This document shows, in pieces, positions 38,224 through 46,325 of a stretch of DNA of 64,000 nucleotides (position 1 is the first letter of the stretch; every line of letters starts with the position of its first letter). The notes beneath the pieces are model-generated. The model saw nothing but the letters and a program-made list of their open reading frames with translations. It ran no database searches and was not told where the DNA came from. Origin of the DNA: Corallococcus coralloides DSM 2259 (GTDB taxonomy: Bacteria > Myxococcota > Myxococcia > Myxococcales > Myxococcaceae); the NCBI RefSeq assembly GCF_000255295.1, contig NC_017030.1, positions 6,484,328 to 6,548,327 on the forward strand, read 5' to 3'. Position numbers and translations under genes: made by a program.

Positions 38224-38535
38224 ATGTTCATCGAAATCATCGTCCTGCCCCGTGAAGAGCAGTCCCCGAAGCGGCGCGCGGCAAAGGCCTCGAAGGCCCC
38301 CCCGCCGGGTCGGGCGGAGCTGGCCCGGGTGTGGCGCGAAGAGGGCAAGGCCTTCCACGGCGCCGTGCTGGAGTTCATCAAGGCCCAGCACCTCTTGGGT
38401 GCCGTGAAGTGGATGAGCGAGCCGGGCCTCCTGCCCCAGGTGACGCTCGTCGCCTCGGACCGCGTCCTGGAGAAGCTCCAGGCGGAGCCCCGCTTCGCCG
38501 CCGGCCGCTCGCTGTCCATGAACCTGCAGACCTGA
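38224..38535 (+). CDS. Small protein of unknown function
   Basis: A 103-residue soluble protein with AGGAGG seven bases before its ATG, which makes it a convincing gene. It begins with a hydrophobic strand (MFIEIIVLP), then a basic, proline-containing linker (SPKRRAAKASKAPPPGRAE) and a helical C-terminal half (FHGAVLEFIKAQHLLGAV). No signal peptide or known family is evident. It is flanked by the two secreted peptidase loci, but nothing in it suggests a role in them. Confidence 0.7.
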   Translation: MFIEIIVLPREEQSPKRRAAKASKAPPPGRAELARVWREEGKAFHGAVLEFIKAQHLLGAVKWMSEPGLLPQVTLVASDRVLEKLQAEPRFAAGRSLSMNLQT

Positions 38536-38829
38536 AAGCCGCCCGTCCCCCGCGGCGCCCCCTCGCGTTTCCCATTTTCCAATCATTCATCCGTGACACC
38601 CGCGTGAGCCCTTCCGCGGCGCGTCCGGGCGTGGCCCGCGTGCGTCATCGTTGGCGGAAAAACCTGTCTCATCCTGTCTCACGCTGCTCTCCGCCTTGAC
38701 GGCGGTGTCTTGAATTCCACAGGATGCGCGCAACCCACGAAGTCTGGCCAACCGGCCTGGACTTGAACGTGGGGGGTCCTTGGTCGTGCCTCCCGTCAGT
38801 GCGCCCCTCGCCTGGAATCGGAGCGGAAC

Positions 38830-40875
38830 ATGCGTTTGAAGAGAGTGGTCCCCGTCGTCGTGTCGCTGTGTTGCGCCACCGCTTCCGCCGAAGCGCCGCG
38901 TGACAGGGAGGTCTACATCACCCTCGGTTCGGACGCGGCGGGCACGGTGCGCTCGTCGTTGCGCGGCGGGAGCGCGCCCACGCTGGTGCGCGAGGCGAAC
39001 GGGGTGAGCGTGCTCAAGCTCGCCGAGACCCAGCTGAGCGACGTCTCCTCCATCATGCACGACAAGTATCACCGCTGCGCGGGCTTCATGGCGCACGACA
39101 CGCAGGAAGAGGCGCTCGCGGCGCTCACGCCCGCGCAGCCGACGCAGTCGCTGGTGAGCTACACGCTGGACAACGCGCCGGTGGTCAACGCGCTGTTCTC
39201 CGGCCTCCAGGAGGCCAGCATCCGGAGCACCATCACCCAGCTGTCCAGCTACACGAACCGCTACTACAACAACTCCACCGGCGGCACGCAGGCGGCCAGC
39301 TACCTGCAGGGCATCTGGGCGGGCTACGCCAACGGGCGCAGCGACGTGACGGTGGAGCTGTACACGCACTCCAGCTGGACCCAGCCGTCCGTCATCGCCA
39401 CCATCACCGGCACCGTCTTCCCGAACGAGGTGGTGGTGATTGGCGGCCACCTGGACTCCATCCAGCAGTACGCGTCCAGCCCCTCCACCGCGCTCGCGCC
39501 GGGCGCGGATGACGACGCCTCCGGTGTCGCCACGCTGTCGGAGGTGTTCCGGGTGGCGATGGCCAAGGGCTACAAGCCGGCGCGCACGGTGAAGTTCATG
39601 GCGTACGCGGCGGAGGAGGTGGGCCTCCTGGGTTCAAAGGCCATCGCGCAGGCGCACAAGGCCGCGAACGTCAACGTGGTGGGCGTGCTCCAGCTGGACA
39701 TGACCAACTACCGCGGCTCCACGGTGGAGGTGTCGCTCGTCACGGACAACACCAACGCGGCGCAGAACGCGTTCCTGGGCAGCCTCATCGACACGTACAC
39801 GGGCTACTCGCGCGCCAACATCGCGTGCGGCTACGGGTGCTCGGACCACGCGGCGTGGCACGCCCAGGGCTACCCGGCGTCCATGCCTTTCGAGGCGCGG
39901 TACGACCTGGGCGAGGAAAACCCCAACATCCACAAGGCCTCTGACACGCTGGCCAACAGCACGGACGGCACCAACTGGGGCACCGCCAACCACGCGCTGA
40001 AGTTCGCGCGCATTGGCGCCGCGTACCTGGCGGAGCTGGGCAAGGGCGGCCTCCCGGGCATGCCCACGGACACCGTGGACCCGACGGTGTCGCTCACCGC
40101 GCCGGCGAGCGGCGCGACGGTGATTGGCACCACGAACATCACCGCGACGGCCAACGACAACGTGGGCGTCAGCAGGGTGGAGTTCCTGGTGAACGGCGCG
40201 GTGAAGGGCACGGCCTTCTCCTCGCCGTACAGCTACGCGTGGGACAGCCGCACGGTGGCCAACGGCACCCACACGGTGGCGGCGAAGGCATATGACAGCG
40301 CGGGCAACACCGCCACCTCGGCGACGCACGAGGTGCGGGTGGCCAACGTGTCCACGTCCGGCACCTACGACAGCACGTACAAGACGGTGCGTTGCAGCGC
40401 GGCGGCGGCCACCTGCGACAGCGGCACGCTCTTCAACGGCCGCGGCACCCGAGGCCCGGAGCTGAACACGCCCAACACGCTGCGCGGCACGTGCAAGGAC
40501 GGCAGCACCGGCACCTACCGCAGCGACGAGTCCATGGAGGCCCTCAAGGTGTCCACCGTGGACGGCTCCAACTTCGCCGCGGGCAAGCAGGTGAAGGTGG
40601 AGGCCACCGTCTTTGCCTACCTCAACCCCGCGTCGGACCGGTTGGACCTGTACTACACGGCCAACGCCACCGCGACGACGCCCACCTGGACGCTGATCAC
40701 GTCCGTCGTGCCGACGACCGCGAACCTGCACACCATCTCCACCACGTACACGCTGCCCTCCGGCGCCAACCAGGCCGTGCGCGCGCAGTTCCGCTACGGC
40801 AACACCGCCCCGACCAGCGCGTGCGTCTCCGGCGAGTACAACGACCGCGACGACCTGATGTTCACCGTCCAGTAG
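38830..40875 (+). CDS. Secreted M28-family zinc aminopeptidase with Ig-like and C-terminal modules
   Basis: A 681-residue exported aminopeptidase of the Vibrio/Aeromonas type. Signal peptide about 1-20 (VVPVVVSLCCATASA). The M28 catalytic domain carries the di-zinc ligands in order: IGGHLDS (His207), GADDDASG (Asp227-229 region), AAEEVGLLG with the catalytic and ligand glutamates (262-263), LQLDMTNY, and a late NIHKASD histidine. An Ig-like domain (about 418-505: PTVSLTAPASGATVIG) and a roughly 170-residue C-terminal module shared with the metallopeptidase at 33975 follow. It removes N-terminal residues, probably downstream of the endopeptidase. A possible promoter, TTGACG and CAGGAT 18 bp apart, lies at 38696-38725. 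GGAGCGG precedes the ATG. Confidence 0.92.
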   Translation: MRLKRVVPVVVSLCCATASAEAPRDREVYITLGSDAAGTVRSSLRGGSAPTLVREANGVSVLKLAETQLSDVSSIMHDKYHRCAGFMAHDTQEEALAALTPAQPTQSLVSYTLDNAPVVNALFSGLQEASIRSTITQLSSYTNRYYNNSTGGTQAASYLQGIWAGYANGRSDVTVELYTHSSWTQPSVIATITGTVFPNEVVVIGGHLDSIQQYASSPSTALAPGADDDASGVATLSEVFRVAMAKGYKPARTVKFMAYAAEEVGLLGSKAIAQAHKAANVNVVGVLQLDMTNYRGSTVEVSLVTDNTNAAQNAFLGSLIDTYTGYSRANIACGYGCSDHAAWHAQGYPASMPFEARYDLGEENPNIHKASDTLANSTDGTNWGTANHALKFARIGAAYLAELGKGGLPGMPTDTVDPTVSLTAPASGATVIGTTNITATANDNVGVSRVEFLVNGAVKGTAFSSPYSYAWDSRTVANGTHTVAAKAYDSAGNTATSATHEVRVANVSTSGTYDSTYKTVRCSAAAATCDSGTLFNGRGTRGPELNTPNTLRGTCKDGSTGTYRSDESMEALKVSTVDGSNFAAGKQVKVEATVFAYLNPASDRLDLYYTANATATTPTWTLITSVVPTTANLHTISTTYTLPSGANQAVRAQFRYGNTAPTSACVSGEYNDRDDLMFTVQ

Positions 40876-40901
40876 GCAGCCTCTGGCTGAAGTGACATGG
40901 A

Positions 40902-40940
40902 GGGGATCCGCGGCGCGAAGCCCGGGTCCCCTTCGTGTTT
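40902..40940 (+). terminator. Terminator after the M28 peptidase gene
   Basis: GGGGATCC and GGGTCCCC (one G-T pair) form an 8-bp stem around a 14-base loop, followed by TTCGTGTTT. It abuts the stop of the convergent hybrid kinase gene. A 14-base sequence just before it (40887-40900) is also found before the terminator of the other peptidase gene (37545-37558). Confidence 0.75.
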
Positions 40941-43900
40941 CAGGCCGCCTTGAGCCCTTCGAGCGGCAGCTCCACCACGAAGGTGGATCCCAGGCCCGGC
41001 TTGCTGTCCACGGTGATGCGGCCGCCGTGCGCCTCCACCACCTGCCGGGCAATCCACAGCCCCAGGCCCAGGCCCCCGTAGTTGCGCCCGGGCACCGCGC
41101 GCTCGAAGCGCTCGAAGATGCGCGCGAGATCCGCCTCGCTGATGCCAATGCCCTCGTCGCGCACGGTGAGGCGCGCGGTGCCTTCCTCCGCGGCCACGCG
41201 CACCGCGATGGGGCGGCCCTGGCCGTACTTCGCCGCGTTCGTCAGCAGGTGCGTCACCACTTGATCGATTCGCAGCCGGTCATACCGGCCCACCAGCGGC
41301 GTGCCCGCGTCCAGCGTCACCGTCACGCCCATCCGCGCCACCTCCTCGCGCAGCCGGGCCACCGCGCTGCCCACCACGGCGGTGAGGTCCACGTCGTTCA
41401 AATCCAACGCGAGCCGGCCGGTGGTGAGCTGCGACACGTCCAGCAGCGTCTCCATCAGCGCGTGCAGCCGCTGCACCTGGCGGCCGGCGGACTCCAGCGG
41501 GCTTCGCGCGCGGCCCAGCGCGTCCTCTCCCAGGCTGCGCTCCAGCCGCTCCAGGTGCAGGCGGAAGGCGGCCAGCGGCGTCTTCAGCTCGTGGCTCGCC
41601 ACCGCGAGGAAGTCGTCCCGGGCCTGGATGCTCTCGCGCAGCGACTGGGCGAGCATCTCCTGGCGCAGGGCTTCGCGGCGGCTGCGCGACAGCTCCAGCA
41701 TGGAGCGCACGCGCGCCACCAGCTCCCGGGCGCTGAAGGGCTTCACCAGGTAGTCGTCCGCGCCCGCCTCCAGCCCCTCCACCGCGGCCTCCTCTCCGGC
41801 GCGGGCGGACAGCATCACCACCGGGACGGCTCGCGTGGACGGCCGCTCGCGCAGGCCGCGCAAGAGCCCGAAGCCGCCCAGCCGGGGCATCATCACGTCC
41901 GTCAGCACCAGGTCCGGCGGATTCGCGCGCGCGGCGGCCAGCGCGGCCTGTCCGTCCGTCGCCAGCACCACGTCGAACGACGGCGACAGCACGCGCTCCA
42001 CGTACTCGCGCATGTCCGCGTTGTCGTCCACCACCAGCACGCGCGCGCGGAGAGCGTCCACGCCCGGGGCCTCCTCTTCTTCCGTCAGCGCCGGCACCGG
42101 CTCCAGCGCCCGGAGCACGGGCTGCGCGTCCGACCAGCGCTCGGCCTCCTGGAGGAAGGGGCTCGCGCCCAGGGCGGTGGATGCCTGCTGGCGCGCGGCC
42201 TGGATGCGGTCCGAGGGCAGGTGCGCGTGGCCCCGGGGAATGCGCACGGTGAAGGTGGTGCCTCTGTCCTCCTCGCTCTCCACGGTCACGTCGCCGCCAT
42301 GCAGCACCACCAGCTCGCGCACCAGCGCCAGCCCGATGCCGGTGCCTTCATGGGTGCGGCTTCGCGCGTTGCGCACGCGGTGGAAGCGCTCGAAGAGGTG
42401 GGGCAACTCCTCCGCGGGGATGCCCGTGCCCGTGTCGGTGACGCGCAGGAGGACGTCGTGGCCCCGGCTCTCCTGCCGCACGATGATGCCGCCATCGAAG
42501 GTGAACTTGAGGGCGTTGGAGAGCAGGTTGAACACAACCTTCTCCCACATCTGCCGGTCCACCCAGACGGGCTCCGGCAGCTCGGCGCACTCCACGCTGA
42601 AGGACAGGCCGGTGCGCTCGATGGCGGAGCGGAAGTGGCCGGTGAGGTCCCGGGTGAAGGCGGCCAGGTCGGTGGGCTCGAAGCTGGAGTCGATGCGGCC
42701 CGCCTCCAGCCGGCTGAAGTCCAGGAGCGTGTTCACCAGCCGCAGCAGGCGGCCCGCGTTGCGGTGGACGAGCTCCAGGTCCTTGCGCGCGGCTTCCGTC
42801 ACCGGCACCTGCGCGAGCACGTCCTCCAGCGGCCCCAGCATCAGCGTGAGCGGCGTGCGGAACTCGTGCGAGATGTTGTGGAAGAAGGCCGTCTTCGCCC
42901 GGTCCAGCTCCGCCAGCGCCTCCGCCCGCTGGCGCTCCTCCTCGTAGGCCCGCGCGTTGCGCAGCGACGCCGCCACCTGCGCGCTCAAGAGCTCACTGAA
43001 GGAGGCGTGGCTCTCGTCGAAGGCGCGGTTGGGGGACAGCGCGGTGACGAGCACGCCCAGCGGCGCGGCCGTGCCGGAGCCCGCGAGCGGCTGGAAGAGG
43101 AACGTGCCCACCGCGTCACCAAACGGCCCGCCCTTCAGGGACAGGAGCACCTCCAGCCCGTCACGCAGCACCCGCTCGCCTCCGAGCGCGCGCAGGAACG
43201 GCGCCGCCATCCGGGAGGCGGCGTCCAGCATCACGGTCTCCGGGCTCAGGGGGCCGCCGCGTTCGATGCCCACGGCCCCGCACAGCGACAGCGACCTGCC
43301 GTCCTCCTCGCGCAGGTAGAGGAGCGCGCACGGCACGTCCAGGGGATGGTCCGCCAGGGCGGTCACCAGGTCGCCGCACGTCTTCGCCACGCTGCGCGTG
43401 TCCGCCGCCTGGGCGGACAGGTCGCGCAACAGCCGCGTGCGCCGCTCGCTCAGCACCCGGGGCGTCACCTCCGCGCACACCGCGAGCATGCCGCCGATGG
43501 CGCCCATGTCGTCGTACGCGGGCGCGTGGCTCACGTCGAAGTAGGACTCCTCGCGGTAGCCGCTGCGGTTGAGCAGCAGCTGGAGCGCGGGCACCCAGCT
43601 GGCGACCCCCGTCGTCATCGCCTCGCGCACCAGCGGCTCCAGCGAGTCCCACGCCTCCGCGAGCGTGCCCCGGATGTCCGTGCCCAGCGCGGCCGGGTGC
43701 TTGTCGCCAATCACCAGTGAGTAGGCGTCGTTGTAGAACTGGGTGAGCTGCGGCCCCCAGGTGAGGATCATGGGGTAGCGCGATCCGAGCAGCGTCTTCA
43801 CGAGCATCTTGAGGCTCGTGGGCCAGGAGGCCACGGGCCCCACCGGTGACGCGGCCCAGTCGTGCGTGCGCACCAGCGCGTGCATCTGGCTGTGACCGGT

Positions 43901-43942
43901 GAAGAGGGCCTCCGGCGTCTGCGGCGGAACATCCTGGCTCAT
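40940..43942 (-). CDS. Hybrid histidine kinase: PAS-like, GAF, kinase, receiver, kinase
   Basis: A 1000-residue soluble signalling protein with two complete histidine kinase cores. The order is a PAS-like N-terminus (about 30-160), a GAF-like domain (about 180-330), HisKA with HEFRTPL near 355, HATPase with GTGIGLALV, a receiver (about 630-745; DVMMPRLGG holds the phosphoacceptor Asp, DYLVKPF the lysine), a second HisKA with HELKTPL near 785, and a final HATPase with GGLGLGLWIA. No membrane helix is seen, so it senses cytoplasmic signals. A receiver between two kinases implies an internal phosphorelay. No separate response regulator adjoins; the gene is divergent from the zinc metallopeptidase operon. 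Confidence 0.93.
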   Translation of the reverse strand: MSQDVPPQTPEALFTGHSQMHALVRTHDWAASPVGPVASWPTSLKMLVKTLLGSRYPMILTWGPQLTQFYNDAYSLVIGDKHPAALGTDIRGTLAEAWDSLEPLVREAMTTGVASWVPALQLLLNRSGYREESYFDVSHAPAYDDMGAIGGMLAVCAEVTPRVLSERRTRLLRDLSAQAADTRSVAKTCGDLVTALADHPLDVPCALLYLREEDGRSLSLCGAVGIERGGPLSPETVMLDAASRMAAPFLRALGGERVLRDGLEVLLSLKGGPFGDAVGTFLFQPLAGSGTAAPLGVLVTALSPNRAFDESHASFSELLSAQVAASLRNARAYEEERQRAEALAELDRAKTAFFHNISHEFRTPLTLMLGPLEDVLAQVPVTEAARKDLELVHRNAGRLLRLVNTLLDFSRLEAGRIDSSFEPTDLAAFTRDLTGHFRSAIERTGLSFSVECAELPEPVWVDRQMWEKVVFNLLSNALKFTFDGGIIVRQESRGHDVLLRVTDTGTGIPAEELPHLFERFHRVRNARSRTHEGTGIGLALVRELVVLHGGDVTVESEEDRGTTFTVRIPRGHAHLPSDRIQAARQQASTALGASPFLQEAERWSDAQPVLRALEPVPALTEEEEAPGVDALRARVLVVDDNADMREYVERVLSPSFDVVLATDGQAALAAARANPPDLVLTDVMMPRLGGFGLLRGLRERPSTRAVPVVMLSARAGEEAAVEGLEAGADDYLVKPFSARELVARVRSMLELSRSRREALRQEMLAQSLRESIQARDDFLAVASHELKTPLAAFRLHLERLERSLGEDALGRARSPLESAGRQVQRLHALMETLLDVSQLTTGRLALDLNDVDLTAVVGSAVARLREEVARMGVTVTLDAGTPLVGRYDRLRIDQVVTHLLTNAAKYGQGRPIAVRVAAEEGTARLTVRDEGIGISEADLARIFERFERAVPGRNYGGLGLGLWIARQVVEAHGGRITVDSKPGLGSTFVVELPLEGLKAA

Positions 43943-44123
43943 CGCGGGCGCTGCTCCTCACATCAGCGAGCCATTTCCCTAAGCCGGCTCCTGGTGGCTT
44001 CCCAGTGGAAATCTGCCCATCCGTTTGGAGTGGAGCACCTCCCGGGCGCCCGGCTGGCCGCCTGCCGTAACAGGGCGGGCGGGCTGTCCTCCGCCGGGTA
44101 CCAGTCCCACCTTGGAGGGGATG

Positions 44124-45188
44124 ATGCCATCCCCTCAGGCCGAGCCCCGTGTCCTGCGCGAGAAACATCCCACCGAGGGCGCGGAGCGGGGCCGGCTGTC
44201 GCCCCGTCGAGAGGCGCTGCTCCAGGCGCGCATCAAGGACCTGTCGCTGCGGCTGGGGGGCACGCCCCTGGAGCGCTACATCGCGCAGCTCCACTCCGAG
44301 CTGGAGGCGAAGGGCATCTCCTTCAAGCCCCAGTGCTACCTGTCCGACGAGTGGGGCTGTCCGTCGGGGGTGCCCGTCATCGGCCTGCCCTTCTACCTGG
44401 CGGATCCGGACCTGCTGTCCATCGAAGCGGAGCTGGGCGGAAGCGCGGAGACGGAGGCCGAAATCCTGATGTACCTGCGCCACGAGGCGGGCCACGCGTT
44501 CAACTACGCCTACCGCCTTTACGACACGGACGAGTGGCGCCGCGTGTTCGGCGACTACGGCCGGCCGTATCAGGATGACTACAAGCCCCGGCCCTTCTCA
44601 CGCCGGTACGTCTTCCACATCTCCGGCTGGTACGCGCAGAAGCACCCGGACGAGGACTTCGCGGAGACCTTCGCGGTGTGGCTCACGCCGAACAGCGACT
44701 GGGCCAGGCGCTACCAGGGCTGGGGCGCGCTCAAGAAGCTCCAGTACGTGGAGGACATCGCGAAGCGCCTGGGCCGCGCGACTCCGCCCGTGCAGCTGGC
44801 CGAGCCCGACTTCACCACCGAGGAGATGGAAGGCACCGTCCAGGACCACTACCGCCAGCGCGAGCTGGACGAGAAGGTGGACGTGGAGCTGCGCAACGCC
44901 TTCGACCACGCGCTGGAGGACATCTTCTGGGGCCCGGGCGAGGCGCCGGTGAGCGCGTCGACGCTGGTGCAGGCGGAGCGTCAGCGCCTCATGTCCACCG
45001 TGGGCCACTACGCGGGGGTGAGCCGGGGCGTGGTGCGCGCGCTCGTGGACCACCTGGCGGAGCGCACCGCCGCGCTGAACCTCACCCTGCACCCGGACGA
45101 CAGCCGCGAGGCCGCGATGCAGCTGGCGTCGCTCGTCACCGTGCTGGCGATGAACTACCTGCACACCGACCGCTTCTTCGAGGACTGA
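44124..45188 (+). CDS. Putative zinc metallopeptidase (HEAGH)
   Basis: A 354-residue cytoplasmic protein. The zinc motif is H120-E-A-G-H124 in LRHEAGHAFNYAY, and E181 in DEDFAETFAVWL is the likely third ligand; the arrangement fits the putative zinc-binding metallopeptidase family of unknown substrate. Of two adjacent ATGs, the second (44124) is best placed for the GGAGG upstream. The C-terminal helical region (about 250-354) has no known match. The next gene, an ATP-grasp ligase, begins 4 bp after the stop, so the two are almost certainly co-translated and act in one pathway. There is no signal peptide, which argues against a simple secreted protease. Confidence 0.82.
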   Translation: MPSPQAEPRVLREKHPTEGAERGRLSPRREALLQARIKDLSLRLGGTPLERYIAQLHSELEAKGISFKPQCYLSDEWGCPSGVPVIGLPFYLADPDLLSIEAELGGSAETEAEILMYLRHEAGHAFNYAYRLYDTDEWRRVFGDYGRPYQDDYKPRPFSRRYVFHISGWYAQKHPDEDFAETFAVWLTPNSDWARRYQGWGALKKLQYVEDIAKRLGRATPPVQLAEPDFTTEEMEGTVQDHYRQRELDEKVDVELRNAFDHALEDIFWGPGEAPVSASTLVQAERQRLMSTVGHYAGVSRGVVRALVDHLAERTAALNLTLHPDDSREAAMQLASLVTVLAMNYLHTDRFFED

Positions 45189-45192
45189 AGCC

Positions 45193-46230
45193 ATGCCCGT
45201 GAAGTCTCTTCGCATCGCCCTCCTCCACTACCAGGCCAAGGACGACCCGCCCGACCCGGTGGTGGAGCAGGTGGGCGCGGCGCTGCGCGCGGCCGGCCAC
45301 GACACCCTGGACGTGCGCGTGGACGAGAGCGTCTCCGACCTGGTGCAGAAGCTCACGCGCACCCGCGCGGACCTGGTGTTCAACCTCTGCGAGACGTTCG
45401 CGGAGGACTACCGGCTGGAGGTCAACGTCGCGGCGGTGCTGGAGCTGGCGCGCATGCCCTTCACGGGCGCCGGCACCGCGGGCCTGCTGCTCGCGCAGGA
45501 CAAGGTGCTCACCAAGCAGCTGCTCCAGTTCCACGGCGTGCTCACGCCCCGCTTCGCCACCTTCGACGGCACGTCGTTCCAGACGAGCGGCGACCTGTCC
45601 TTCCCGCTGGTGGTGAAGCCCGCGCGCTCGGATGCCTCCATGGGCCTGGGGGTGGAGAAGGACATGGAGGGGTTGGCCCGGCGGGTGAAGAAGATCCGCC
45701 AGGAGTACGACGACGAGGCCCTGGCGGAGGAGTACATCGAGGGCCGCGAGCTGTACATGGGCGTGGTGGGGGACGCGGCGGCTCCCGAGGTCCTGCCGGT
45801 GGTGGAGCTGGACTTCGGCTCGCGGTGGAACCGCAAGCGGATGAAGATCGCCAACCGCGAGGTGAAGTTCGGCCCGGAGACGCCGGGCAGCCCGCATCTG
45901 GTGCTGCCCAGGGACTTGTCGGACGAGCTGCGGGGTCGCCTGGAGCGCGCGGCCGTCACGGCGTTCCGCGCGCTCAAGCTGCGGGACTACGCGCGCATCG
46001 ACTTCCGCGTGTCCAGCCGCACCAACGAGCCCTACCTCCTGGAGGTGAACCCCAACCCCTACCTGGAGACCCAGTGCGAGGTGGCCATGGGGGCGAAGGA
46101 GCGCGGCCTGGGCTACGAGGCGCTCGTGCAGCGCATCGTGGACACAGCGGCCCGGCGCCACGGCCTGGGCGTGGGGTCCAGGGCCACGGTGGGTGCGCCC
46201 GCTCGGGAGCCTGCCCCCGCCCCGCACTGA
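45193..46230 (+). CDS. ATP-grasp ligase, D-Ala-D-Ala-ligase-like
   Basis: A 345-residue ATP-grasp enzyme resembling D-alanine-D-alanine ligases (Ddl), which join two carboxyl/amino substrates through an acyl phosphate. The ATP-binding parts are visible: KQLLQFHGVLTPRF, LVVKPARSDASMGLGV, EEYIEGRELYMGVV, and the magnesium-site strand ARIDFRVSSRTNEPYLLEVNPNPYL with its conserved glutamate and asparagine. The N-terminus (RIALLHYQAKDD) and substrate region (FNLCETFAEDYRLE) are unlike those of housekeeping Ddl, so it probably ligates other amino acids or small peptides. It follows the HEAGH metallopeptidase by 4 bp. Confidence 0.87.
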   Translation: MPVKSLRIALLHYQAKDDPPDPVVEQVGAALRAAGHDTLDVRVDESVSDLVQKLTRTRADLVFNLCETFAEDYRLEVNVAAVLELARMPFTGAGTAGLLLAQDKVLTKQLLQFHGVLTPRFATFDGTSFQTSGDLSFPLVVKPARSDASMGLGVEKDMEGLARRVKKIRQEYDDEALAEEYIEGRELYMGVVGDAAAPEVLPVVELDFGSRWNRKRMKIANREVKFGPETPGSPHLVLPRDLSDELRGRLERAAVTAFRALKLRDYARIDFRVSSRTNEPYLLEVNPNPYLETQCEVAMGAKERGLGYEALVQRIVDTAARRHGLGVGSRATVGAPAREPAPAPH

Positions 46231-46325
46231 AGCCCGCTCCGGCGTCCGGCGCGTGAGTGACGCCCCCACGGCACCGGGCCCGGATTCCGGTGGCCCGGCC
46301 AGGGGCGTTGCTCTATGGGGGAGGC

